A stretch of 41,284 nucleotides of DNA, from the NCBI RefSeq assembly GCF_001263355.1, contig NZ_LGYO01000051.1, positions 9,725 to 51,008 on the forward strand. Direction: 5' to 3'. Shown here one piece after another: positions 16,184 to 23,644 of the stretch. Below the pieces are notes generated by a model. It did not search any database and was not told the DNA's origin. It saw only the letters and a list, made by a program, of their open reading frames with translations. Every line of letters starts with the position of its first letter. The stretch's first letter is position 1. Origin of the DNA: Acetobacterium bakii (GTDB lineage Bacteria; Bacillota; Clostridia; Eubacteriales; Eubacteriaceae). The position numbers and the translations under genes are program-made.

Positions 16184-16978
16184 ATGAATGAACAACTGAA
16201 AAATATATTTTCAAAGATAAAATCCTATGCACGTAAGAAACCTTACTTATTCATATTTTTTACTTTTATTGTCGCCCTAGTAATTCCATGTATTCTTATT
16301 GGTTTCTATGCTATTGGTGCATGCGGGTTTGTTATTATAGAAACAAGTTTAACAGTGAGCGATGCACTTGATCTTTATGTCTCATGGTTAGCTTTTATGG
16401 GAACTGTTATCCTTGGCTGCGTTGCTATCTGGCAAAATAAAAATGCCAATAGGATCAGCAATCGCTTATTAGATCTCGAAAATTCAAAATTACAACCAGA
16501 AATATATATTGAAAATAACTCTTTTTCTTTAGAATTGATTGATAATTATGATCCAAATGGTGCTAAAGAAGACACTTTTGACGTTGTAACTCACAATTAT
16601 GCAAAATTACAAAATTGGTGCTTATTAACATTTAAGATCATTAACCATTCAGATAATACAGCCGTTGATTTTTTTCTTATTTCATGCAAATTGAAAAATA
16701 TAAAATTGGGAGAAGAAGATATTAATTGTAATATTACGAAATCTTATCACGATAAAATTTTATCCCGTCAATCAAAGGTCTATGGCATTTATTTTGATTT
16801 TAAAGATCTTAAACACCATGAGCTTTTTCAACCAAATGGTGATAACCAATACCTATATCAAATGATATTAACTTATGTCTGTGAAAATTCAAAAAAGAGT
16901 CAGACAACTTTTAATTATGATATTATTATTTATCTCGATACTAGTAGCAACACAAAAAATATTTATCAGTTAAAATAA
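16184..16978 (+). CDS. Membrane protein with N-terminal two-TM anchor, unknown function
   Basis: 264 aa. Two membrane segments (about residues 18-45, LFIFFTFIVALVIPCILIGF, and about 64-84, WLAFMGTVILGCVAIW) are followed by a 170-residue soluble domain with beta-rich character (YVCENSKKSQTTFNYDIIIY near the end). Not recognised. The layout closely resembles the protein at 26837-27628: TM, short loop, TM ending in a polar N/Q-rich segment, a coiled stretch, then a beta-rich domain. It is a single-gene unit with its own promoter and a terminator at 17119. Confidence 0.65.
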   Translation: MNEQLKNIFSKIKSYARKKPYLFIFFTFIVALVIPCILIGFYAIGACGFVIIETSLTVSDALDLYVSWLAFMGTVILGCVAIWQNKNANRISNRLLDLENSKLQPEIYIENNSFSLELIDNYDPNGAKEDTFDVVTHNYAKLQNWCLLTFKIINHSDNTAVDFFLISCKLKNIKLGEEDINCNITKSYHDKILSRQSKVYGIYFDFKDLKHHELFQPNGDNQYLYQMILTYVCENSKKSQTTFNYDIIIYLDTSSNTKNIYQLK

Positions 16979-17118
16979 AATTCAACAATTGCCAAATACT
17001 ATCCTCTTCCTGAATATTCTCGGCAAGATTTCGCTTATTCAAAATATTTGAGCAAATAAAATAATACAGATTTTACAATTTATAATTTCTATGTACAAAT
17101 CTTGCAATCACAATAGAT

Positions 17119-17152
17119 AAGCCCTGACAATCAATAAGATTGCCGGGGCTTT
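17119..17152. terminator. Terminator between convergent genes
   Basis: AAGCCCTGACAATC (17119-17132) and GATTGCCGGGGCTT (17138-17151) with a 5-nt loop. It lies between the plus-strand gene ending at 16978 and the minus-strand endolysin ending at 17193, and can serve both. Confidence 0.75.
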
Positions 17153-17192
17153 AAAGGTTTTGAGTTCAAATTCTAATGTATTGAATAAAAGC

Positions 17193-17765
17193 TTAATAGG
17201 TAATCGAATTCCTAGGATAAACTTGAAAATGACAAAACAACTGATTGGGATATCGGATCACGCCGATGCCCTGGCCAACAGCAAAATCCGCCATGTGCTG
17301 CATAACCGCTTCGTTCATGTGCCCGGGGAAATAGCCATCGAAGGCTTCCCCGGTTAAATGACAGGAATCCGGCACCCCGCCCTCAGCACGATTGACCGGC
17401 GGGCAACGGGCGCCGCTTGATATGACCAGTGGCCAGCCGAAATAATCCCGTAAATTCTGGGCGAATCCTTTCAGTTTTTCACAGACATCCAGCCCGCAGC
17501 CGCAATAACATTTAAATTCATCCGGGGTGAAGTTTTTAAGGGCAATTGGGACCCGTTCAACAACTTGTGCTAATGGGCTATTCAAAGCGGCTGATAACGC
17601 ATCGTGCGTACAGTCACCGACCATCCCATCCACCTTCAAATGATAATCGGTTTGAAATTTCTTAACCGCCGTTTCAGTGCGCACGCCGTTAATACCATCC
17701 ACCGGACCAGGATCATAGCCCAGGGCGGTTAACGTTTCCTGGATCCATTTAATATAATCATCCAT
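17193..17765 (-). CDS. Phage-type endolysin: peptidoglycan-binding plus peptidase M15
   Basis: 190 aa. Residues 1-62 are a PG_binding_1 domain (WIQETLTALGYDPGPVDGIN, then KKFQTDYHLKVDG). Residues about 75-190 are a zinc D-Ala-D-Ala-type carboxypeptidase of the M15_3 group: SSGARCPPVN, the metal-binding SCHLTGEAFD (His and Asp) and a final His in FCHFQV. It would cleave peptide cross-links of the cell wall at lysis. It is encoded 3 bp after the holin, so the two form a classical lysis pair. No other virion genes are present, so this is a relic or a domesticated cassette. Confidence 0.88.
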   Translation of the reverse strand: MDDYIKWIQETLTALGYDPGPVDGINGVRTETAVKKFQTDYHLKVDGMVGDCTHDALSAALNSPLAQVVERVPIALKNFTPDEFKCYCGCGLDVCEKLKGFAQNLRDYFGWPLVISSGARCPPVNRAEGGVPDSCHLTGEAFDGYFPGHMNEAVMQHMADFAVGQGIGVIRYPNQLFCHFQVYPRNSITY

Positions 17766-17768
17766 TTA

Positions 17769-18191
17769 TTATTCCCTTTCTTTAAGCGCTTCGATGGCAT
17801 TGGTGATAATCTTCGGCAGAGGTACTCCCATTAATCCGATATTTTCTGTGATCGACAATAGTTCATTGGCCACATAGGCAATCACCGTGGCATCCCGGAT
17901 GATCGTTGTCTGTAACAAAAGATCCAGCCGGCAGGCAATGAGCACCACCGCCAGGGACGTGCCCTTGCGCAACAGCCCTTTCCAGGCGGCATAACTTTCC
18001 AGGGCTCCCTGTTTCGATTTCTGACTGTTCTTAAAGACGCCGGCCACGATTAACCCGGTTATATAATCGATGGCCATAAAAATAAAGAGCGACTGTAACC
18101 CAGTATCCCAGCCGCCAAGCAGATCCGCTATGAAGGCACCGGACAAAGCGATTCCGGTTAACGCCATTGTTTTAATGTCAATCATATTCAT
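17769..18191 (-). CDS. Holin, TcdE/phage_holin_4 family
   Basis: 140 aa with three to four hydrophobic segments. The signature FIFMAIDYITGLIVAGVF and the following KGALES-like loop, here KQGALESYAAWKGLLRKG, are characteristic of toxin-secretion/phage-lysis holins (TcdE, UtxA). It forms membrane pores that release the endolysin encoded next. The start ATG at 18191 has no free GGAGG; a strong hairpin (18200-18221) occupies the place of the ribosome site, so translation may be limited or depend on unfolding. Confidence 0.85.
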   Translation of the reverse strand: MNMIDIKTMALTGIALSGAFIADLLGGWDTGLQSLFIFMAIDYITGLIVAGVFKNSQKSKQGALESYAAWKGLLRKGTSLAVVLIACRLDLLLQTTIIRDATVIAYVANELLSITENIGLMGVPLPKIITNAIEALKERE

Positions 18192-18199
18192 ATGGCAAA

Positions 18200-18221
18200 A
18201 GCAGCCCCTGTAGGGGCTGCT
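18200..18221 (-). terminator. Hairpin between DUF2922 gene and holin start
   Basis: AGCAGCCCC, 4-nt loop, GGGGCTGCT: a perfect 9-bp GC-rich stem. On the minus strand it is followed by TTTTGCC, then the holin ATG only 9 bp away. It could attenuate lysis-gene expression or hide the holin ribosome site. Confidence 0.65.
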
Positions 18222-18226
18222 CTGTG

Positions 18227-18457
18227 TTAAATGGCCGGTTTATCATAGAAATCGCTTTCGGTTGTTGCGACTAATTTACAGTCAACCTTTGAAACCAATG
18301 TCAGTCCATTGGGTTGAAAGATGTTGGCCGCAAGGATGGCATCCATTGCTGCGACTGCATTAGCCTGGGTAACAGTGGGATCTGCTTCGGAAATAGTCAT
18401 GGTTGTGCTTTTGTCTTCTGAATTTTTAAAAACCATGACGAGTTTGTAATCTGGCAT
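18227..18457 (-). CDS. DUF2922 family protein
   Basis: 76 aa, full length for DUF2922. The pattern KLVMVFKNSEDKSTTMTISE, then VTQANAVAAMDAILAANIF and LVSKVDCKLV, is that of the family: a strand, an AV-AMD helix and a closing beta segment. The start has AAAGGAGAA. Function unknown. In Firmicutes DUF2922 and DUF1659 genes are usually neighbours, often beside holin and amidase/endolysin genes, as here. Confidence 0.85.
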   Translation of the reverse strand: MPDYKLVMVFKNSEDKSTTMTISEADPTVTQANAVAAMDAILAANIFQPNGLTLVSKVDCKLVATTESDFYDKPAI

Positions 18458-18495
18458 AAAATTCTCCTTTCATGAATTAAATTTTCACATTCTTC

Positions 18496-18723
18496 CTACT
18501 GACCATCATTAAAAAGTAATGAGGTCTGGGTGCGTTGAACTTCTTCAAGGGTCGGTACTTGCAAGCTGCAGATGGTTGTGGCGATTGCATGAATCGAATC
18601 GATGGTGGCATCGGCTTTCAGGTTGGAATACGTTTTGGTTTTAAACACTTCTTTACCATTCACCAAACCGCAATTTAGTCTGGTGACCATTTTTGTTGCT
18701 AAAACATCGCTGGTAATTGCCAT
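18496..18723 (-). CDS. DUF1659 family protein
   Basis: 75 aa, full length for DUF1659 (LNCGLVNGKEVFKTKTYSNL, then helix ADATIDSIHAIATTICSLQ). Strong ribosome site GAGGAGGT. First gene of the leftward set DUF1659, DUF2922, holin, endolysin. Its promoter carries the dyad shared with the XRE gene. Function unknown. Confidence 0.87.
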   Translation of the reverse strand: MAITSDVLATKMVTRLNCGLVNGKEVFKTKTYSNLKADATIDSIHAIATTICSLQVPTLEEVQRTQTSLLFNDGQ

Positions 18724-18745
18724 AGATTTACCTCCTCTCCATTTT

Positions 18746-18764
18746 TATATAGCACAGTTAGTGC
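18746..18764 (-). promoter_or_regulatory. Promoter/operator of the DUF1659-lysis operon
   Basis: On the minus strand GCAC-TAACT-GTGC (18752-18764) runs directly into TATATA (-10, 18746-18751) with an extended TGC, exactly the spacing seen in the XRE promoter. The -35 region (CATTCC) is poor. Common control by the XRE repressor is inferred. Confidence 0.6.
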
Positions 18765-18791
18765 ATTGGGAATGCCTAACTAGGGTGCATC

Positions 18792-18983
18792 TTACAATAA
18801 TGATTTAATGCTTTTAAAACTGGTTTTATTGTGACAATTTATGGCGGCATTCCGGGTTGGCTTTGGATCGGTTTCATTGCCGCAGACGGTGCAGGTCACA
18901 CAATATTTCTTTTGCGGTTCAAACACCGTTTTGATATCACAAAGGCCATTGCATATTGAGCATGGTTTAATGGCTTTCTCCAT
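18792..18983 (-). CDS. Lar-like small zinc-ribbon protein
   Basis: 63 aa from the ATG at 18983 (GTGGAGGGAATT upstream). Two C-x2-C knuckles, PCSICNG and CTVCGNETDPKPTRNAAINC, then an H-N end. This is the layout of Lar/restriction-alleviation-like proteins (PCPFCG, then C--CG---T and a closing W/H-N). Such proteins in lambdoid phages reduce restriction of phage DNA; many family members are merely zinc-binding proteins of unknown role. It sits upstream of the lysis operon with its own -10 box. Confidence 0.7.
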   Translation of the reverse strand: MEKAIKPCSICNGLCDIKTVFEPQKKYCVTCTVCGNETDPKPTRNAAINCHNKTSFKSIKSLL

Positions 18984-19014
18984 AATTCCCTCCACTTTTA
19001 AATTTGTTATCATC

Positions 19015-19043
19015 ATTATAGCAAGCACATACACATAGTGTGT
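19015..19043 (-). promoter_or_regulatory. Promoter of the Lar-like gene
   Basis: Minus-strand TATAAT (19015-19020) with an extended TGC, preceded by an ACACTATGTGT dyad (about 19031-19042). The -35 region (ACACAC) is poor. The dyad is related to, but not the same as, the two GCAC-N5-GTGC sites. Confidence 0.5.
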
Positions 19044-19288
19044 AGAATTTTAAAAAATTTGAAAGATAACTGCACTTTATGTTTATTTTCATAAACACAA
19101 TACTTCATGAGATTTATTGTGTCCAAAGAAAACTATGTGAAGTTGAAATATTCTTAACCTAAACCAAAAGACTTCGTAATGAAACTTCTATCCTTCTTTG
19201 GATTAAGCCGTAACGTACCATTGAAGCATTGTAATGTAATATTGTAAATATAATTTCATACTCCAAAATTGTATGCAGATCATTTCTA

Positions 19289-19317
19289 TTGTAATTTATT
19301 TCACAAAGTAGTATAAT
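19289..19317 (+). promoter_or_regulatory. Promoter of the RexAB-like pair
   Basis: TTGTAA (19289-19294), 17-bp spacer, TATAAT (19312-19317), 26 bp before the ATG at 19344. No operator dyad was seen. Confidence 0.7.
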
Positions 19318-19343
19318 CAACAAAAATACCATGAGGTGAATTA

Positions 19344-20243
19344 ATGAGTTCTGCAGATAGAAAACTTGGCTTTTATTGTTTGGAATTTAAATACTATGGA
19401 AATCAACATACCTTTTTTGATAATGATATATTTTTAAGCTTATTAGAATATATTCAAAATAGTTTAAGTGACCACGAAAAAATGTTGAACAATCAAAACA
19501 CAAATAAATCTATGGGTCTTGAATGGTACGAAATATATGAAAGAGATCATTTAGAACTAATAAAAATTGTTCTAAAATCATGTAAATATAACCATTCGCC
19601 AAACTATATATCTAGTGAAGATGGATCTGAAAGAGAAAGTGATAAAAACTTGAAAGAAGGAGAAAAAGAAGCAACTCATTTATTATGTAAACGAGGAAAT
19701 AACGAGCTGGAAATTATTTTAGAAGAAAGAAGAAGCGGTGCTACAATTGGTAATATTATAAAATACTTTAATCATCACTTAAAAAGATATGTCGAAATAA
19801 ATAGTATTGATCCAAAATTCATTGTCGCATATTCTAGAGTACCTGTTGATGATATTGAGAAAGCGATTGATAATTTATCAAGAATTTGTTCAGCTGATAT
19901 TTTCACACATAAAAATTTATTAACTTCTGGCGGTTTAGATATTATGGATAGATCTGATGTTTTTATGAAAGATGAAATCATGATTTCATGTGGAGTTAAA
20001 AGGGGCGAGAGTTTATTAAAATCCACTGCAAAAAATATTTATCATTCACTTGTATCTCAGGGAGAAGAGACTTCAAGAGTTAGAATACGGGGAAAAGATG
20101 GCAATAATGTAGGGATTACTATTGATAGTTACTTTACAAAAAAGATTGAGCGAGTAAACGTGGCATTAATTAAGGAGAGGGGTACAGTTGATAGCTTTGC
20201 ATTATTTGCAAAAATGGAGGATATATTCGGTGTTGAAGAATAA
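19344..20243 (+). CDS. Soluble protein of a two-gene RexA/RexB-like module
   Basis: 299 aa, no membrane segment, ribosome site GAGGTGAATTA. Not recognised by motif. The N-terminal half is hydrophilic and helical. The stretch from about 215 (SCGVKRGESLLKSTAKNIYH) to the end includes RVRIRGKDGNNVGITIDSYF, a beta-rich segment that could bind DNA or a ligand. The next gene overlaps its end and encodes a four-TM protein. A cytosolic sensor of about 280-300 aa translationally coupled to a small polytopic membrane protein is the layout of lambda RexA-RexB abortive infection. I cannot show homology to RexA; this is an architectural analogy. Confidence 0.7.
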   Translation: MSSADRKLGFYCLEFKYYGNQHTFFDNDIFLSLLEYIQNSLSDHEKMLNNQNTNKSMGLEWYEIYERDHLELIKIVLKSCKYNHSPNYISSEDGSERESDKNLKEGEKEATHLLCKRGNNELEIILEERRSGATIGNIIKYFNHHLKRYVEINSIDPKFIVAYSRVPVDDIEKAIDNLSRICSADIFTHKNLLTSGGLDIMDRSDVFMKDEIMISCGVKRGESLLKSTAKNIYHSLVSQGEETSRVRIRGKDGNNVGITIDSYFTKKIERVNVALIKERGTVDSFALFAKMEDIFGVEE

Positions 20244-20775
20244 AAAGACTAATATTGGTAAATTTTTATATTTTGATTGGTTAATTCCTATAGTTGATTA
20301 TTTTAGGATTGTTAAATTTAATGAAGTTATCTTTGATATTGTTGTTCCTGCAATTATAGCAATTATTGTAACACTCATCTATTATCCAACTGCCCTCATT
20401 CAAAATGCGATAATATCATTAAATGAGATCCTTCCTAATGTTTTAGCTATTTTAATTGGGTTTAGCATATCTGCGATTGCTATCATAATATCAAGCGACA
20501 AAAAAAAATACGAAAAATCAGTAAAAGAAAAATTTATAGGGTCAGATCCTTTAACAATATATCGTTATCTATTAATTATAATGATTTTTACACTTTTACA
20601 GGAAATAATAGCATTATTATTAGTTTTTTTCGTATGCTTTTTTCGTGCAGTTTGGGGTAACATTATTACCGATTGTATTTTTTTAGGATTATATATTTTT
20701 TTGATTCTTAACATATTTGCTGTTTTAACAAGATCAATTGTATATCTATATGCATCAAATTATAGGAACAATTAA
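20230..20775 (+). CDS. Four-TM membrane protein of the RexA/RexB-like module
   Basis: 181 aa from the GTG at 20230, chosen because TGGAGG lies 9 bp upstream inside the preceding gene (overlap 14 bp); a TTG start at 20188 has no ribosome site. Four strong hydrophobic segments (about residues 32-55, 68-88, 112-141 and 148-172). The soluble loop DKKKYEKSVKEKFIGSDP lies between segments 2 and 3. Not recognised. It resembles RexB in having four membrane spans and being translated after a soluble partner, though RexB is somewhat shorter. Ion-channel or membrane-depolarising activity is a hypothesis only. Confidence 0.7.
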   Translation: MLKNKKTNIGKFLYFDWLIPIVDYFRIVKFNEVIFDIVVPAIIAIIVTLIYYPTALIQNAIISLNEILPNVLAILIGFSISAIAIIISSDKKKYEKSVKEKFIGSDPLTIYRYLLIIMIFTLLQEIIALLLVFFVCFFRAVWGNIITDCIFLGLYIFLILNIFAVLTRSIVYLYASNYRNN

Positions 20776-20860
20776 AAACAATTATTCTTATTTATTCCCA
20801 TCTTATCTTATCTCATTTTAATTAAACTACGCATGCATAAATACAGGCACTACCCTTCGT

Positions 20861-21146
20861 TTGGGTGGGTGGGTAGGATACACAGCAGTCAATGCGAAAG
20901 GTTTCCAGCAACGCAGTAAGGGAGTCTGGGAAAAGTCGGTGGCGCGCCACCGGCGTTCCCAGGCCCCGAGGGTGACAGCGAACCAAAAAGTAATTTAGCC
21001 GCTCGCTCTGCCAGGGCCTGGCAGGACGAAGGCGAACGCCACTGACCTTTGCAGCGCCTTGGCCCTAAGCCAGGACGCAAAACCTGCAGGCAGTTTTGCA
21101 GGCACGAAAAAAGCATCGGGCGTTAGCCGGAGGCGTTGGTAGATGG
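20861..21146 (+). repeat. Structured dispersed repeat, copy B
   Basis: It starts at the TTGGGTGGGTGGGTAGG tract. It then has CTGGGAAAAGTCGGTGGC with partner GCCACCGGCGTTCCCAG (nested hairpin), core GCCGCTCGCTCTGCC / GGCAGGACGAAGGC (20998-21033), CTTGGC/GCCAGG and AACCTGCAGGCAGTTTTGCAGG, and ends in GCATCGGGCGTTAGCCGGAGGC. Read on the minus strand that last hairpin plus TTTTTTCG is an intrinsic terminator 54 bp after the stop of the DUF262 nuclease gene. Confidence 0.85.
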
Positions 21147-21199
21147 TAAGTATAATTAATTAGACAGAGAGGCAGGGTAGTTATGATTGCCAGGTCTTC

Positions 21200-23119
21200 T
21201 TACATACCATACAAATCAATAACATACTCTTTAAAAGATGCTATATCACTGTAATACTTAAAACCTCGCTGATTAGCAATCTTATAATACTCGTCGGTTT
21301 CATCAAGCATCAATGCAACTGGTACGCTATATTCTTGTTGAATACCTGCAGGCCAGGCGACATCCAACATTGCCAGCATATTCCCGTCATCATCCGTTAT
21401 TTCATAGTTAAGGTCACCCAATGGCAATCCTTTATCCTCCAACCATTGAAACAATTCAAGGATTTGCTCCTCTTCATCATTCATAACACCACCCTGATCG
21501 GTTGCGCTTCTTACTGTGAAATTTGTTATTGCCACTTCATGAACAGTGTTATTTACAAGGGAATCCAATAATTTATTTGCGGCATCGGCCAGCAATTCCC
21601 GTCGTTTGCCAAGAAATTCTTCATAATTATCCAGTTCAAGCAAATTGCTGTCTGTTGGTATCCAATGAGATTCAATCGCTCCAGGTGTTTTTTTCATGTA
21701 GTCTGGTATATATTCATTTGTTGGCTTATTGGAAATCGCCAAATTGGTATCTTTCGTTAAAAACGTATAGTTACCCAATGCATTGACAATGGATTTGGTA
21801 TAACCCTGCTTATATAATAAATCTTTCGGAAAAATATGATGCACTTCCAAAGAAGAATTATGCCCCAATAGTGCATTGCTTAATTCAATCCCTGAACCAA
21901 AATCTCTGGCATGGTTAACCCGTGTTAATAAATATAACAACGGATAGAATCTGGCGCCGGTGCTCCATCCCCAGAAATCTTCCGGATGCAGTTTCAAATC
22001 CCCTCTATTTTGTCTTAGCTGGCGGATTAGTCCATCAACACCGTCACCGTTTGCCAGAATGCTTAAATCCTGTGCCATCACACTTTCTGTTGAACCAGCA
22101 TAACGCCCCCATAAAAAAGTATGGATATACCAGTAAAGCAGTTTATTCCAATCAGCACTGGAATCGATTTTACCACCGGTCTTTTTGATCACTTCAATCA
22201 TAACAGGGATTGAGAAACGACTTCCTAAAACCCGATTGTGATCCAGACCCAACCGTGAACCGATTTGATTCAGTATTGTACCGATCATTGCTTCTGTTTT
22301 TGGAACAGCGTCTTTTATGTCATTGATATCGACATTTCCCAAAGCAGCAAAGTATGGTTGATCCGTTAAATAGACGGTAATACATCGCAACAGCCAATCC
22401 AGCTCAAAGTCATACCTGGCGTCATGCAATCGCGCTAAAACAGCTTTTAACTCTCGCCTTGCATCCGGCCATTGTGCACATATTTTAGCCAGGGACAGAT
22501 CCCCTTTGCTGAGCTTCGTTCCGCCGCTATTCACATTATTGAATATTTCGACCACCACATCAATCGTTTTATCGGCACCGGCTACCTGATCAATATGCAG
22601 ATCTACTTTTTTAATATTATCAATTCGATTTAATTGATCCATATGTTTAATGAGATAATCATCACCAGGCATTGCAGCCATGCGTTTGGTGACAAAATTC
22701 CCAACACCCTCCTGCATCAGTTGTGTTACATTGATCCAGCTGGGATTATCCTTCATTTTCATGGGCATATAGAAACCGAAAATCTCTTCTTCCAAATCAA
22801 AGTATAAGTCCGTAAAGGCAGAGCTGTTGCCATCAAAGAATGCTGGCGCCTTGCCACGTATAATCCCATAGAGTGTTGTAATACGCTGTTGACCGTCTAA
22901 TATGAGATTTACCGAACCCGGTGTTAATTCAAGAACGCCTCGGGATATTTCTTCATTGGTCTGTGTTACCCAAACTAACAGCCCGCCAATTGGAAAACCT
23001 TTATATAAGGAATTCATCAGTTTTCTGACTTGATCTCGGTTCCAGACATAACCACGCTGAAATTCTGGCAGTGCATAACTGCCAATTTCGATTTGACTTA
23101 GGATGGTTTGTATATCCAT
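21200..23119 (-). CDS. DUF262/DUF1524 GmrSD-type nuclease with extra C-terminal domain
   Basis: 639 aa. Residues 1 to about 330 are a DUF262 (ParB-like NTPase) domain with PEFQRGYVW (18-26) and DGQQRITTLYG (75-85). Residues about 410-470 are a DUF1524 His-Me finger/HNH module with LEVHHIFPKDLLYKQG and NYTFLTKDTNLAISN. This is the single-chain form of the GmrS-GmrD type IV restriction enzymes, which cut phage DNA carrying glucosylated hydroxymethylcytosine or other modifications. After residue about 540 an acidic, unusual C-terminal domain follows (NDEEEQILELFQWLEDKGLP, LAMLDVAWP, PVALMLDE), reminiscent of domains at the ends of some helicases and PD-(D/E)XK proteins; the assignment is weak. 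Ribosome site GGGAGAG. Monocistronic, ending in the terminator arm of repeat B. Confidence 0.88.
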   Translation of the reverse strand: MDIQTILSQIEIGSYALPEFQRGYVWNRDQVRKLMNSLYKGFPIGGLLVWVTQTNEEISRGVLELTPGSVNLILDGQQRITTLYGIIRGKAPAFFDGNSSAFTDLYFDLEEEIFGFYMPMKMKDNPSWINVTQLMQEGVGNFVTKRMAAMPGDDYLIKHMDQLNRIDNIKKVDLHIDQVAGADKTIDVVVEIFNNVNSGGTKLSKGDLSLAKICAQWPDARRELKAVLARLHDARYDFELDWLLRCITVYLTDQPYFAALGNVDINDIKDAVPKTEAMIGTILNQIGSRLGLDHNRVLGSRFSIPVMIEVIKKTGGKIDSSADWNKLLYWYIHTFLWGRYAGSTESVMAQDLSILANGDGVDGLIRQLRQNRGDLKLHPEDFWGWSTGARFYPLLYLLTRVNHARDFGSGIELSNALLGHNSSLEVHHIFPKDLLYKQGYTKSIVNALGNYTFLTKDTNLAISNKPTNEYIPDYMKKTPGAIESHWIPTDSNLLELDNYEEFLGKRRELLADAANKLLDSLVNNTVHEVAITNFTVRSATDQGGVMNDEEEQILELFQWLEDKGLPLGDLNYEITDDDGNMLAMLDVAWPAGIQQEYSVPVALMLDETDEYYKIANQRGFKYYSDIASFKEYVIDLYGM

Positions 23120-23314
23120 GACACTCTCCCTGTTTTAAATTTAGACACATATGTCATCAATCAGTATTGAATAACAACAATTGAACATTACTACAAAAAT
23201 ATTTATTTGGTTGATTTGCAAGACTATTTCTTTTTTATTATACACAACCACTTTGCTTTTGTCAGCAAAACAACCTATATTATTTGCACCCTACTAGTCG
23301 ACTGAGATGAATAA

Positions 23315-23338
23315 AACCCCGGTAGATGCCCGGGGCTT
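23315..23338 (-). terminator. Terminator of the MBL-DUF3006 operon
   Basis: Stem CCCCGG/CCGGGG with a 7-nt loop; on the minus strand it is followed by TTTTATTC. It lies 100 bp past the DUF3006 stop codon. Confidence 0.75.
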
Positions 23339-23437
23339 TGTTCTCAACAAATATTTCCTGTTTTATATAATTGTGCAAATAAATTTTTTACTCGTTTACC
23401 AGTTCCTCTTCTATCTTTTGCTAAGCCATTTTTTTTA

Positions 23438-23629
23438 TCAACTCCATAAATCATCCATGAGATCTTTTATTCGCTCTTTTCGTTTTTCCGTTTCTTTCTG
23501 GTCAATCCCAATTATTAAAACGTCCCCTTCTTTAGAACTCTTTGGCAGCTCACTCAGAGGAATGTTAATAAAAGTCTTATCCGATAATTCTACCACTGCG
23601 AATTCTCCTTCAAATCGATCAATAATCAT
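23438..23629 (-). CDS. DUF3006 family protein
   Basis: 63 aa, full length for DUF3006: MIIDRFEGEFAVVELSD, then IPLSELPKSSKEGDVL and a charged helix. Ribosome site AAAAAGGTGG. DUF3006 genes commonly follow ComEC-like MBL-fold hydrolase genes, as here with a 15-bp gap. Function unknown. Confidence 0.88.
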   Translation of the reverse strand: MIIDRFEGEFAVVELSDKTFINIPLSELPKSSKEGDVLIIGIDQKETEKRKERIKDLMDDLWS

Positions 23630-23644
23630 CTCTTACCACCTTTT

